Shown here piece after piece: positions 33,268-42,572 of a DNA stretch of 64,000 bases. Each line of letters starts with the position of its first letter. The stretch's first letter is position 1. The DNA is from Actinomycetes bacterium. Lineage in GTDB: Bacteria; Actinomycetota; Acidimicrobiia; Acidimicrobiales; Palsa-688. The translations under genes and the position numbers were made by a program. Location of the stretch: positions 1 to 64,000 of the forward strand of contig JAJYMB010000135.1 in NCBI GenBank assembly GCA_021787365.1, read 5' to 3'. The notes below the pieces were generated by a model that had not been told where the DNA came from, searched no databases, and saw nothing but the letters and a program-made list of their open reading frames with translations.

Positions 33268-34083
33268 ATGAGGCATCTCGCCGCCCGGGCGTCGGCGGTG
33301 GTGGCTGCATTGTGCGTCGTGCTCGCTGCGTGCGGCGCCAGCGCTGCGGCCAAAGGCACGGCGGGCATCCGCCCGTTCAGCCTGGTGCAGGTCGGGAAGA
33401 CCCACCTGCACTTGGCGGCCGACGGCAGGTCGGCCACCGTGCAAGTAGAGACCAACCCGCCCACGGTTTGCGCCATCCCCTACGGCAAGACGGCGTCGCT
33501 CGGGTCGATCGCTACGGACCCCAACATGGGCGGCACTGCCATCTCCGAGCACACTGTCGTCCTCGGCGGGCTCACCCCGGGTACTACCTACCGCTACAAG
33601 CTCACGGCCATCGACGCGCAAGGGATCGTCTTCCAGACCCGAGGGCTGGCCACCTTCACGACGCCCCACGAGGCGGTCGCCCACCAACGAGATGTCGCCA
33701 TCGGCGCCAAGGTCGTCGCTGTCAGTTCGCAGTACAGCTACGCCTACAGGGCAGCAAATGCTGTCGACGGCAACCTGTCGACGCAGTGGTCGTCGGACGG
33801 TGACGGCAATCGTGCCTTCATCACGATCCAACTCGAGCGCGAGTACAAGATCACCGGTGTCGCCTTCATCACCCGCGAGATGTCGGACGGCTCAGCGATC
33901 ACGAAGACCTTCGCCGTAGTGGTCGACGGCCACCGGCGGTACGGGCCTTTCCGGGCCGGGACACCTACCGACCCCCGCGTGGCCCGGGTGTCGTTCACAG
34001 CGCGTACCCTCCGCTTCGAAGTGGTAACGTCGACCGGCGGCAACACGGGAGCAGCAGAGGTCGAGGCCTTCTCCCCCAACTGA
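33268..34083 (+). CDS. Secreted lipoprotein with a discoidin-like domain
   Basis: 271 residues. Lipoprotein signal with lipobox LAAC at about 18-21. The middle (about 40-130) has a fibronectin-III-like pattern (TTYRYKLTAIDAQG). The C-terminal half (about 140-270) has the F5/8-C discoidin pattern: YAYRAANAVDGNLSTQWSS, FITIQLEREYKITGVAFI and RFEVVTSTGGNTGAAEVEAF. Such domains bind carbohydrate or surfaces, so an envelope adhesion or ligand-binding role is likely. The DosR-like box upstream puts it in the same possible regulon. Confidence 0.72.
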   Translation: MRHLAARASAVVAALCVVLAACGASAAAKGTAGIRPFSLVQVGKTHLHLAADGRSATVQVETNPPTVCAIPYGKTASLGSIATDPNMGGTAISEHTVVLGGLTPGTTYRYKLTAIDAQGIVFQTRGLATFTTPHEAVAHQRDVAIGAKVVAVSSQYSYAYRAANAVDGNLSTQWSSDGDGNRAFITIQLEREYKITGVAFITREMSDGSAITKTFAVVVDGHRRYGPFRAGTPTDPRVARVSFTARTLRFEVVTSTGGNTGAAEVEAFSPN

Positions 34084-34132
34084 GCTCCGTCATCGGCCGC
34101 CCGGGTAGCCCAAGTGCCGCTCCCCCCTCGGT

Positions 34133-35449
34133 TCAGCGGGTGAGGAGCACGGGCACCATGTAGACGCCAAAACCCATGACCACCAAGCACGCGGCCGTCA
34201 CCATGAACCGGCGGAAGCCCCGCATGCGGTCCTGCGCCGGCAGTGCCCTCGCCTCGAGCAGCAGCAGGAAGCCCAGCACGATGGGCAGGAGGAGGGCGTT
34301 CATGACCTCCACGTCGACGACGAGGCCGACGAGGTCGATGCTGGCGAGCACGATGCCGGCGCCCACCACGTGCGCCATGGCGTAGGCGAAGTAAAACTTG
34401 GCGGAACGCCGGCTCGGCCTCTCGTTCAAGCTGTGGTCCCAGCCGAACACTTCCGCGAGCCCCCACGCTCCCGCCAGAGACGCCACCAGGGCAGCAACGA
34501 GGGCCGCCCCGAGCACCGCCAGGCCGATCGAGAGCCTCGACGCCAGCCCACCAATGTAAGGGGCGAGAGCGCCGGCGATCTGGCCCACCGTGCCCAACCC
34601 ACCGCCACCGCGATGGCTGCCGAGCGTGGCTGCAAGCGCCAGCACCATCATGACCATGACCGCTTGGGTCAAGACCGCCCCGACCGCAGTATCGTGGCGC
34701 TCCGCTCGCATCGCACTGGCCGGGAGGCGCTTGTCGATGATTGCGCCCTGCTGGTAGAAGACCATCCACGGCATGATCACGGCACCGACGTTGGCGGCCA
34801 GCAAGTAGACGTAGGAACCATGGCCGAACGGCAGGCGCGAAAAGCCTGCCGCCAGTGCCCCCATGCTCGGGTGCGACAGCACTACCGCTGGGACGAGCGC
34901 CAACTCCGCCAGCCCGACGATGACCGCCACCCTCTCGACCCGGCGGTAACTCCCGGTCATGGCCACGCCCACCAGGACGACGGTCGTGACGCTCACCGTC
35001 ACGTCCTTGGGCAGGCCGACCATCTCCCCCACCCCCGCTATCCCGGCGAACTCCGTCACGAGCGCGCCTGTCGCCGAGAGGAACAGCGTGCCCACCGACA
35101 GCATCGCCCAACGCCGTCCGAAGTGCTCGCGGATCAACGTCCCCTGGCCTTTGCCGGTCAAGAGCCCGAGCCTTACGGTCATCTCTTGGACCACGTAGAG
35201 CACCGGAACGAGCACCAACTGAGGCAACACCATCGCGTAGCCCCAGCGAGCGCCCGACTGGGCGGCCGTCACCAAGCTCCCGGCGTCGGTATCGGCGAGC
35301 ATCACTGCCAGGCCGGGCCCCCAAAGGGCCAGGAACCCGGCCGCCAACAGGTGGCGCCGGCGGCAGCGTCGCTCCCCTGACAGGACGCCCGGTGGCTTGC
35401 TATCGGTGAGGCTGCTATCGGTGGGCCTGACCGCTTCCATGCTCTTCAT
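34133..35449 (-). CDS. NRAMP-superfamily transporter with non-canonical metal motifs
   Basis: 438 residues, eleven helices. The family is clear from WGPGLAVMLADTDAGSLVTA, GTLIREHFGRRW and GLAEVFGWDHSLNERPS. The helix 1 DPGN motif reads DTDAG and the helix 6 MPHN motif reads MPWMVF, so the usual Mn2+/Fe2+ site is altered. It may carry another cation (Mg2+-type relatives with altered sites are known) or use protons differently. Convergent with the lipoprotein gene. Confidence 0.8.
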   Translation of the reverse strand: MKSMEAVRPTDSSLTDSKPPGVLSGERRCRRRHLLAAGFLALWGPGLAVMLADTDAGSLVTAAQSGARWGYAMVLPQLVLVPVLYVVQEMTVRLGLLTGKGQGTLIREHFGRRWAMLSVGTLFLSATGALVTEFAGIAGVGEMVGLPKDVTVSVTTVVLVGVAMTGSYRRVERVAVIVGLAELALVPAVVLSHPSMGALAAGFSRLPFGHGSYVYLLAANVGAVIMPWMVFYQQGAIIDKRLPASAMRAERHDTAVGAVLTQAVMVMMVLALAATLGSHRGGGGLGTVGQIAGALAPYIGGLASRLSIGLAVLGAALVAALVASLAGAWGLAEVFGWDHSLNERPSRRSAKFYFAYAMAHVVGAGIVLASIDLVGLVVDVEVMNALLLPIVLGFLLLLEARALPAQDRMRGFRRFMVTAACLVVMGFGVYMVPVLLTR

Positions 35450-35648
35450 CGACGACTGCCCCGATCAACTGCTCGGCTTAGGTCCGCCTTACATCTTGGG
35501 CGGCCCGGCCACTCCCCCACTACTGCCTAAGGTCAATCCCAGGTCGGGCCATCCGGCCCTACCGCGACGGCTTCGGCCGCGGGAGCCTGGGACAAGTTGA
35601 CTGGGGGGAGAGTCCCTTCGGCCATCGAGCGGCGCAGGAGGCGACGCT

Positions 35649-35906
35649 ATGAGAGACAGATCGGTTGTCCTAGCCTTGGCACTGACCTTCTTCCTGGGAC
35701 CGCTCGGGTTGTTCTATGCGAGTGTGCCCGGTGCGCTGGCGCTCATAGGCCTAGCCGCCATCGGCGTCGTCCCGACGCTCGGGTTCGTCTTGATCTTCGT
35801 CTGGCCCGCCTCCATGGCTTGGGCCGCGATCGCCGCGAGCGGCAAGCACATGGCCTTCCGCCAGCAATCCCAGCACGCCCCCGCCGTGGGAGCCGGGCTC
35901 AGCTGA
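35649..35906 (+). CDS. Small membrane protein
   Basis: 85 residues. Two helices (VVLALALTFFLGPLGLFYAS and ALALIGLAAIGVVPTLGFVL) joined by a short loop, with a polar tail. Resembles small actinobacterial membrane proteins of unknown role. ATG preceded by GGAGGCG. The 200 bases upstream contain nothing recognisable. Confidence 0.5.
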   Translation: MRDRSVVLALALTFFLGPLGLFYASVPGALALIGLAAIGVVPTLGFVLIFVWPASMAWAAIAASGKHMAFRQQSQHAPAVGAGLS

Positions 35907-36000
35907 AGCCTTGCTGGGGGGCGCTGCCGCCTTTGCCGGCACCACGGGGAAGCTCATCGGTCTTTGTGGCCGCCGGGGCCCCGGCGCCGCTGACAAGAGC
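35907..36000 (+). pseudogene. Decayed paralogue fragment of the unknown membrane gene at 30012
   Basis: At about 35921-35960 the frame reads AAAFAGTTGKLIG, close to GAVAFAGATGDFIG of the gene at 30012. The following CCCCGGCGCCGCTGACAAG (to about 35998) is nearly identical to the last bases of that gene (CCCCGGGCGCCGCTGACAAG). So it is a fragment in which the middle was deleted. Confidence 0.5.
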
Positions 36001-36046
36001 TGAAGGCCGTCCGGGCACCCGGGCAGGTAGAGGGCGAGCCAAGGCC

Positions 36047-36061
36047 GGGACCTAAGGCCCT
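36047..36061. promoter_or_regulatory. DosR-like box
   Basis: GGGACCTAAGGCCCT, 28 bases upstream of the MFS gene at 36089. Confidence 0.6.
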
Positions 36062-36088
36062 GCCGCCGGCTTTGGCCGCCACGGCAAG

Positions 36089-37667
36089 ATGGGCAACATG
36101 GGCTCGGCCACCTCGGTCACCGGGGCCGTGAGCGGCGCACCCGGACGGCTCGAACGGCATCCTCACCGCTGGGCCGTTCTTGCCGTGCTGTCGGTGAGCC
36201 TGCTCCTTGTGAGCCTCGACACCACGATCCTGAACGTCGCGCTGCCCACGATCGTGCGGGACCTGAACGCCTCGTCGAGCGAGCTTCAGTGGATAGTGGA
36301 CGCCTACTCAGTTGTTTTCGCCGGCCTTTTGCTCGTGGTCGGCACCCTTGGTGACAGGCTCGGCCGCAAGTGGGTGTTCATGGCGGGCCTGGTGGTGTTC
36401 GCGGCCGGCTCGGCCGCTTCTGCGTGGTCCTCGACACCGGGCCTGCTGACCGCGTTCCGAGCGTTGATGGGCGTCGGCGGAGCAGCCATCATGCCCTCGA
36501 CCCTCTCGATCCTGACCAACGTCTTCCGCGACGACGAGCGCGCGACGGCGATCGGCATCTGGTCGGGTACGACCGGCCTCGGCGTCGCGGCCGGCCCTGT
36601 TATTGGGGGATGGCTCCTGGCGCATTATTGGTGGGGGTCGGTGTTCCTCATCAACGTGCCGATCGCTGCCGCCGGGTTGATCGCTACCGCGTGGCTCGTA
36701 CCCAACTCCAAGAACCTCGCCAGCAAAGCGCCCGACCCGGTGGGCGCTGCGCTTTCGGTAGCCGGGATGGGGCTCCTGCTTTGGGGCATCATCGAAGCCC
36801 CCAACCGGTCGTGGACGTCGTCGCTCGTGCTCGGGGGCCCTGGTCACCTCGGCCGTCGTGCTCGGCGCCTTCGTGCTGTGGGAGAAGCGCAGCTCCCACC
36901 CGATGCTCGAGCTCTCGTTCTTCTCCTCCCCTCGCTTCTCGGCTGCCGTGTCGTCCATGGCTATCGTGCTGTTCGCCCTGATGGGGGGCCTCTTTGTCCT
37001 CACCCAGTACCTACAGTTCTCGCTCGGCTACAGCGCCCTCGCCGCCGGCTTGCGCATAGCGCCCGTGGCGGGAGTGCTCCTCGTCACGGCGCCACTCTCT
37101 ACGCCGCTTGTACGCCTCTTGGGGACAAAGGCGGTCGTGTGTACGGGACTTGGCGTCATCGCCGCCGGGATGCTGATCGTCTCGAGCACGACCGTCCACG
37201 GCGGTTACATGGACGCCCTGCCCGCTTTCATCCTGATCGGTGCGGGCACGGGCCTCGCGATGGCCCCCTCCACCGATTCCGTGATGGGGTCGGTGCCTCC
37301 CGAGCTGGCGGGGGCCGGTTCGGCCACCAACGGGGCTTTCCTCCAGACTGGCGGGGCCCTCGGCGTGGCCGTCCTCGGCAGCCTCTTGAACGGCCGCTAC
37401 AAGGGCCACTTGGCGCCGCTATTGCAGGGCCACCAGATCCCCGCCGACGTCCTCCACACGATCAACGGCTCTCTCGGCGGCGCCTTGGCCGTTGCCCAGC
37501 AAGTCGGTGGGGCCATGGGCACTGGGCTCGCCAGCGCGGCACGCCAGGGGTTCGTGCTGGGTATGGACCTGTCCTCCGAGACGGCTGGCTACGTCGTGAT
37601 AGGCGCCGCCCTCCTCGTACTTGTCGTCCTGCCCAGCCGGGCGCGAAAGCCCCGGGCGGGGAAGTAG
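36089..37667 (+). pseudogene. DHA2/EmrB-type MFS efflux transporter, frameshifted
   Basis: Fourteen-helix drug-exporter family: VSLDTTILNVALPTIVRDL, GRKWVFMAGLVVFAAGSA and ALMGVGGAAIMPSTLSI in the first half, VPPELAGAGSATNGAFLQT in the second. The halves are in different frames. Removing one G from the five-G run at 36833-36837 joins them as SLVLGALVTSAVVLGAFVLW. All other parts are intact. An error in sequencing or a phase-variable tract is possible, as in cydC. It has a DosR-like box just upstream and a strong hairpin at the stop. Confidence 0.82.
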
Positions 37668-37677
37668 CGCCCGGGGC
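37649..37677 (+). terminator. Hairpin at the MFS stop codon
   Basis: GCCCCGGGCG (37649-37658) pairs perfectly with CGCCCGGGGC (37668-37677) and encloses the TAG; GTTTT follows. Between convergent MFS and hsp20 genes. Confidence 0.55.
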
Positions 37678-37704
37678 AAGGTTTTCGCGCGGCCGAGCCG
37701 GGCC

Positions 37705-38163
37705 CTAGCTCTGGGTGACGGGGACCCGCCGGCTTTCCTTCTTCGCCTCGACCGTGGGGATCGGCACGCGTACCTCCAAGATGCCGTCCTTGTAGGTCGC
37801 TTTGATGTCCGTGTCCGAGGTGCCTTCAGGCAGAGGAATGTCACGGGTGAACGAGCCGTAGCGCAGCTCCCTGCGCCGGTAGGACTTGCCCTCTACCTCC
37901 TCCTCCTGGCGACGCTCGGCCCGCAGGTGGAGCACACCGTCCTCGACCGTGATCTCGACGTCCTTCTCAGGGTTGATCCCGGGCATGTCCGCCCGGACCA
38001 CCAGGGCGTCCTTCTCCCGGATCTCGTCCACGCGCAGCACGTCCTCCATGTCGAAGGGCCACCAGGGACCGGGCCGGTGGAAGAACTCGGGCCAGGGGCC
38101 GAAGAAACGTTCGAAGAGCTCGGGTGTCCTCCGAGCTACCTCATGACGACCACCAGCAGCCAT
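37705..38163 (-). CDS. hsp20: Hsp20/alpha-crystallin small heat-shock protein
   Basis: 152 residues from ATG 38163 with GGAGG upstream. The alpha-crystallin domain (about 40-140) has MPGINPEKDVEITVEDGVL, the GSFTRDIPLPEG segment and YKDGILEVRVPIP. It is an ATP-independent holdase; in mycobacteria the homologue HspX is the hallmark of the DosR response. It lies 65 bases after a universal stress protein gene and probably shares its DosR-like box. Confidence 0.93.
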   Translation of the reverse strand: MAAGGRHEVARRTPELFERFFGPWPEFFHRPGPWWPFDMEDVLRVDEIREKDALVVRADMPGINPEKDVEITVEDGVLHLRAERRQEEEVEGKSYRRRELRYGSFTRDIPLPEGTSDTDIKATYKDGILEVRVPIPTVEAKKESRRVPVTQS

Positions 38164-38228
38164 AACTGCCTCCTTTCTCTGTTTCCTGTATCCCATAGCC
38201 ATGGTGGCGCGGCCCACGCGCTAATGGC

Positions 38229-38693
38229 TCAGCCCGCGGTGCCGCCCTCTTGCCCGCTGCGCCAGATCGTCACCGGGCAGTGCGCGTGGTGGGCGACCTG
38301 GGCTCCCACCGAGCCGAGCAGCAGGCCCGCGAAACCGCCCAGGCCTCGCGAGCCCACGACGACCATCTCGGCACCAGCGCTGGCAGCGACGATAACTTCG
38401 GCGGCCGGGCCCTCGGCCACCTCGCGCACCACTGTCACGCCGGGGTCGCCCCCGAGGACCGTCTTCACTTGCTCGTCAAGCAAAGCCTCCGCGCTCTTTT
38501 TGAAGTCCGATAGCGGCGGCGGGGAGACGTAAGGGCCGTACGCCAACACGGGCACGCGCCAAGCCCGCACGACCTTCAGGGTCGTTCCCCTCAGGCGAGC
38601 CTCTCCGGCGGCCCAGGAGAGCGCCCCCGAAGACGACTTGGAACCGTCCACTCCAACTACTATCACCCGCTCTGATGTGCCTTCAGCGCTCAT
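38229..38693 (-). CDS. Universal stress protein (UspA family)
   Basis: 154 residues from ATG 38693, which has GGAGG eight bases upstream; another ATG lies at 38699. VIVVGVDGSKSSSGALSWAA begins the fold, and GSRGLGGFAGLLLGSV shows the ATP-binding G2xG9xGS motif, so it should bind ATP. A DosR-like box is 51 bases upstream. Likely first gene of a usp-hsp20 operon. Confidence 0.9.
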   Translation of the reverse strand: MSAEGTSERVIVVGVDGSKSSSGALSWAAGEARLRGTTLKVVRAWRVPVLAYGPYVSPPPLSDFKKSAEALLDEQVKTVLGGDPGVTVVREVAEGPAAEVIVAASAGAEMVVVGSRGLGGFAGLLLGSVGAQVAHHAHCPVTIWRSGQEGGTAG

Positions 38694-38743
38694 AGCCATT
38701 ACCTCCAGACCCCACAATGCCCTACACTTTCGCGCTCGCACCA

Positions 38744-38758
38744 GGGACCTTCGGCCCG
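38744..38758. promoter_or_regulatory. DosR-like box
   Basis: GGGACCTTCGGCCCG, one base from the box at 33140, in front of the universal stress protein gene. Confidence 0.65.
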
Positions 38759-38814
38759 TTGTCCCATGCCCACCGTAGCAATTTCACAGACGGCGACTTT
38801 GTGCCCTAGCGTTT

Positions 38815-39228
38815 TTACGGCACCACGACCACGGGCCGGCGGCCCATTGACAGCAACCGCCGGGGGACGCCGCCCAAATGCAAAGCGGCGTGGCGCGAAC
38901 GCCCGACGACGATGAGGTCGGCACGGCAGCTCTCGGCCAAGGCTTCGAGCTCTTGGGAAATGTCTCCCTCGCGGCGGGAAAAGTCCCCCTCGACGCCGGC
39001 GAGCACCAGCTCCTCCCTCACCTTCTTGCCGAGCTCGCCACCATCGGTGCCCTCTTCGATGACCGGCACCACCGGCATGGCAAAGACAGCCATCTCGAGC
39101 GAAGCGGGCGTGTGCCAGACGCAACAAGCGAGGACCCGAGCGTTGTAGCTCCTGGCTATCGACATTGCCAGGGATAGAGCTCGCCAGCTCGGGGTGGAGC
39201 CGTCGACGCCGACGACGATGTTGCGCAT
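38815..39228 (-). CDS. Universal stress protein, ATP site degenerate
   Basis: 137 residues. The fold begins with NIVVGVDGSTPSWRALSLAM; the nucleotide-binding region reads VVGRSRHAALHLGGVPRR without the G2xG9xGS spacing, so ATP binding is doubtful. It lies six bases after the MFS stop, in the same direction, and probably is transcribed with it. Confidence 0.85.
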   Translation of the reverse strand: MRNIVVGVDGSTPSWRALSLAMSIARSYNARVLACCVWHTPASLEMAVFAMPVVPVIEEGTDGGELGKKVREELVLAGVEGDFSRREGDISQELEALAESCRADLIVVGRSRHAALHLGGVPRRLLSMGRRPVVVVP

Positions 39229-39234
39229 CGCCGC

Positions 39235-41211
39235 TCACCCCGTCGAGGTGGTCCCCCGGCCCGGGTGGCTCGTACGACCACCCCGCCGGCGGTGGCGGCG
39301 GGGCCGGCCGGCAACCGCCACCTCCTCCGCGTCGGCCGTGCCTCTGGCGTCCTTCGAAGACGGCGCGCTGCCCCCGCCCGAGGTCGACCCGACAGGCTCG
39401 TCGCCATCCCGAGCTCCGAGGCCCCCGGCGGCGCCAAGACCTGCCGCAGAGAGCGGGGCCTCGCCCTCGGCAAGGTCGCTCGCCTCTCCGCCCATCCCTG
39501 CCAGTACCGCCTTTTGGGCTCTCGACTCCTCGTCTTCGTGGATGAACTTCTCGCCCCGGAGCGCCGACGCCACGGCGGCGATCAGGCTCATGGCAATGGC
39601 GAACACCAGGACATAGACGAGAGCGCTCTTGAAGGGGCCGCCTATCAGGTGGGGGAAGAACGAGCGCCCGACGAGGTCCGCCCGGCTGGCCGGCGTGAGC
39701 TGGGCGAGCACCTTGGGGCCGAGGAGGCTCTTCAGCGGGTTCAAGCCCAAGAAAGCAGCAAAGAGGTAACCGAGCGGTGGGAGGTGGCCGAGTTGCGTCG
39801 CCGTCGCGGCAGGGACCCCGTGAGCGACCAAGCCCTTGTACATCGCGGCAGGGACCTCGGAGTTGAGCCCGAGCACGAGCAACGTGAAAAAAAGGCCCAT
39901 CGAAAGGGGCATCCCGGTGTTGTTGAAGGTCACCCGCATCCCAGAAGCAGCACCACGGTGGCGGGCCGGCACCGAGTTCATGATCGACGAAGTGTTGGGT
40001 GAGGCGAACAGCCCGCCCGCAATGCCCATGGCGACCATCACGATCGCGAAGGGCACATAGGAGAAGTTGGCGGGGAAGGCCATCACGAGAGCGAACAAGA
40101 CGGCGTTTAGGAGCATCCCGGCGGTCGCGAACGGGCGGGCACCGAAGCGGTCGGAGAGCTTGCCCGACAAAGGGCCCGAGACCACGAAGCCCACCGAGAA
40201 GGGGATCATGTAGATCCCCGCCCAAAGGGGGGTGACCGTGTAGTCGTACCCGTGCTGAGGCAACCAGATCCCTTGTAGCCAGATCATCAGCATGAACTGG
40301 AAACCGCCCCGTCCGACCGAGCCGAGGAACCCTGCCAGGTTGCCCGCGGTGAACGCCTTTATGCGGAAAAGCGACAACCGGAACATGGGTTCGGCCACCC
40401 TCTGCTCGATGAAGACGAAGATCACGAGCAGCGCAAAGCCACCGAAGATCATCTCGAGGACGAACGGGTCGGCCCAGCCCGTCAGGGAGTGGCCGTAGGG
40501 CTTGATCCCGTAGGTGACGCCGGTCAAGAGCATCGCGAGGCCTGCCGCAAAGGCGAGGTTGCCGGCCCAGTCGAGACGTGCCCTGATGCGGACCCCGATC
40601 TCCTTCAACTGGAGGTAGGCCCACACGGTGCCGAACAGGCCGATGGGCACGTTTGCCAGGAACACCCACCGCCAGCCCACTTGCGAGAGCAACCCGCCCG
40701 CCAGAATGCCGAGGAACCCGCCTACGATCGAGGCCATCATGTTGGTCCCGAGGGCGAACCCGAGCTCCTCGGCCGGGAAGGCATCGGTGATTATCGCCGC
40801 CGAGTTGGCAAAGAGGAGGGCACCGCCGATGCCTTGGATAATCCGGAAGGTCACCAGCTCCACCGCTCCGGCCGAGCCCGTGCTCCACACCACCGAGAGC
40901 AGGACCGACGCGACCGTAAACCAGGCGAACCCGAGGTTGTACATCCGCACCCGCCCGAAGATGTCGCCGATGCGGCCCACCGTCACGACCATCACCGCGG
41001 TCGCGAGCGTGTAGCCCATCATGATCCAGAGCAGGTAGGGGAAGTTCGAGGTGGCCAGGGGGTCGAGATGTATGCCCCTGAAGATGACCGGCAGTGCGAT
41101 CATCAGGCTGGTGGCATTGAGCGAGGAGAGCAACACGCCGATCGTCGTGTTGGAGAGGACGACCCACTTGTAGCGCGGCCCAACTGCCGGCAGGGCCTCG
41201 ATATTGGCCAT
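39235..41211 (-). CDS. DHA2/EmrB-type MFS transporter with an acidic tail
   Basis: 658 residues: fourteen helices (about 1-540), including NTTIGVLLSSLNATSLMIAL, GRIGDIFGRVRMYNLGF and GIGGALLFANSAAI, then a 110-residue hydrophilic tail with glycine- and arginine-rich ends (GRPRRHRRRGGRTS). It is a proton-coupled drug or metabolite exporter by family; substrate unknown. Two DosR-like boxes are upstream (41248, 41269). A large reading frame in the same place is a shadow. Confidence 0.82.
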   Translation of the reverse strand: MANIEALPAVGPRYKWVVLSNTTIGVLLSSLNATSLMIALPVIFRGIHLDPLATSNFPYLLWIMMGYTLATAVMVVTVGRIGDIFGRVRMYNLGFAWFTVASVLLSVVWSTGSAGAVELVTFRIIQGIGGALLFANSAAIITDAFPAEELGFALGTNMMASIVGGFLGILAGGLLSQVGWRWVFLANVPIGLFGTVWAYLQLKEIGVRIRARLDWAGNLAFAAGLAMLLTGVTYGIKPYGHSLTGWADPFVLEMIFGGFALLVIFVFIEQRVAEPMFRLSLFRIKAFTAGNLAGFLGSVGRGGFQFMLMIWLQGIWLPQHGYDYTVTPLWAGIYMIPFSVGFVVSGPLSGKLSDRFGARPFATAGMLLNAVLFALVMAFPANFSYVPFAIVMVAMGIAGGLFASPNTSSIMNSVPARHRGAASGMRVTFNNTGMPLSMGLFFTLLVLGLNSEVPAAMYKGLVAHGVPAATATQLGHLPPLGYLFAAFLGLNPLKSLLGPKVLAQLTPASRADLVGRSFFPHLIGGPFKSALVYVLVFAIAMSLIAAVASALRGEKFIHEDEESRAQKAVLAGMGGEASDLAEGEAPLSAAGLGAAGGLGARDGDEPVGSTSGGGSAPSSKDARGTADAEEVAVAGRPRRHRRRGGRTSHPGRGTTSTG

Positions 41212-41247
41212 ATTGCCTTCTTAGCGGCCTGGTCAGCCCTCCCGCCC

Positions 41248-41262
41248 GGGACCAACGGGCCA
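41248..41262. promoter_or_regulatory. DosR-like box, first of two
   Basis: GGGACCAACGGGCCA, 37 bases from the MFS start; it is 21 bases from the second box, i.e. on the same face of the helix. Confidence 0.5.
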
Positions 41263-41268
41263 GCTTGG

Positions 41269-41283
41269 GGGACTTTGGTCCCT
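41269..41283. promoter_or_regulatory. DosR-like box, second of two
   Basis: GGGACTTTGGTCCCT is the best match to the mycobacterial DosR core. It lies between the divergent MFS and aldo/keto reductase genes. Confidence 0.7.
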
Positions 41284-41392
41284 AACCCATCTTCATAGCT
41301 GCGCCTAACATCGGGGTTTTCAACGGCCTTGGTGGCGCGCCAGCTGCCAACCGGCCGACTGCTAGCCTCACAAACCAAGGAGGACGATCGAC

Positions 41393-42421
41393 ATGAGCTG
41401 GGCCCCTGCTCCCCAACGGTACAGCACCATGCAGTACCGCCGGTGCGGCCGTAGCGGCCTCTTGCTTCCGGCGATCTCGCTCGGGCTCTGGCAAAACTTC
41501 GGGGCTGCGCGCCCGCTCGAGGCCTCGCGGGCGATCTTGCGGCGAGCCTTCGACCTGGGCATCACCCACTTCGACTTGGCCAACAATTATGGCCCACCCT
41601 ACGGGTCCGCCGAGGAGACCTTCGGGCGGGTGCTCGCCACCGACTTCCGCAGCCATCGCGACGAACTGGTCATCTCCACCAAGGCCGGCTACGACATGTG
41701 GCCGGGCCCGTACGGGGAATGGGGGTCGCGCAAGTACCTGCTGGCCAGTCTGGACCAGAGCCTGCAGCGCATGGGCTCGAGCTACGTGGACATCTTCTAC
41801 TCACACCGCTTCGACCCCGCGACACCGCTCGAGGAAACCTTGGGTGCCCTGGACACCGCCGTGCGCCAAGGCAAAGCGCTCTACGTCGGGATCTCCTCGT
41901 ATTCTGCCGAGCGCACTCGCGAAGCGGTGGCCATCTTGCGGCAACTGGGGACGCCTCTCCTCATCCACCAGCCTTCCTACTCTCTCCTCAACCGTTGGGT
42001 CGAGCCGGATCTCCTCGGTGTGCTCGACGCAGAGGGCGTCGGCTGCATCGCCTTCTCGCCCTTGGCCCAGGGGCTCCTTACCGAAAAGTACCTTGGTGGT
42101 GTGCCTGCCGGGTCTCGGGCCAGCGAGGAGTCCTCGTCGCTCAGCCACGAGATGCTCGCTGAGCACAACCTGGCCACGGTCCGTGCCCTAGCCGAGGTCG
42201 CCGCCCGGCGGGGCCAACGTCTCTCGCAGATGGCCCTCGCCTGGGTCTTGCGCGACAAGCGTGTCACCTCGGCGCTCGTCGGGGTGAGCAGTGTCGAACA
42301 GCTCGAAGTCAACGTCAATACCCTGCAAAACCTCGAGTTCGCACCCGACGAGCTTTCAGACATCGACCGTTACGCGACTGAGGGCCACGTCAACATTTGG
42401 GCAAGCTCGAGTAGGGGCTAG
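41393..42421 (+). CDS. Aldo/keto reductase, YghZ-like
   Basis: 342 residues. Catalytic residues as in the AKR14 group: Asp and Tyr in FDLANNYGPPYGSAEETFGR, Lys in VISTKAGYDMW and His in DIFYSHRFDP. The nucleotide tail SSVEQLEVNVNTL with the NADPH-binding Ser/Arg positions is present. YghZ reduces glyceraldehyde-3-phosphate and methylglyoxal. ATG with AAGGAGG upstream. It faces the MFS gene across a pair of DosR-like boxes. Confidence 0.92.
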   Translation: MSWAPAPQRYSTMQYRRCGRSGLLLPAISLGLWQNFGAARPLEASRAILRRAFDLGITHFDLANNYGPPYGSAEETFGRVLATDFRSHRDELVISTKAGYDMWPGPYGEWGSRKYLLASLDQSLQRMGSSYVDIFYSHRFDPATPLEETLGALDTAVRQGKALYVGISSYSAERTREAVAILRQLGTPLLIHQPSYSLLNRWVEPDLLGVLDAEGVGCIAFSPLAQGLLTEKYLGGVPAGSRASEESSSLSHEMLAEHNLATVRALAEVAARRGQRLSQMALAWVLRDKRVTSALVGVSSVEQLEVNVNTLQNLEFAPDELSDIDRYATEGHVNIWASSSRG

Positions 42422-42523
42422 GCCTCCGGGTAGGCAAGCACATCCCTGTTCACCTCGGTCGAGAGTGCCGGTGGTCGACGTGAGCGGTACCCAACAGAGC
42501 CCCGTCGGCGAGCGGCCGGGTTC

Positions 42524-42536
42524 TGTTAGCCTAACA
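42524..42536. promoter_or_regulatory. Iron-box-like palindrome
   Basis: TGTTAGCCTAACA, perfect 6-1-6 palindrome sharing the TTAGCCTAA core of DtxR/IdeR sites, 37 bases upstream of the PAS gene. It could be an iron-regulated promoter. Confidence 0.45.
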
Positions 42537-42572
42537 ACAGGTGTGCGCGATGGCAAGCCTTAGCGAGCTCGG

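Noticed and set aside
38699-41167. An 822-codon open frame on the minus strand
   Set aside because: It overlaps the clear MFS gene and two stress genes out of frame, and its translation is Arg/Pro/Gly/His-rich noise as expected for shadow frames in GC-rich DNA.
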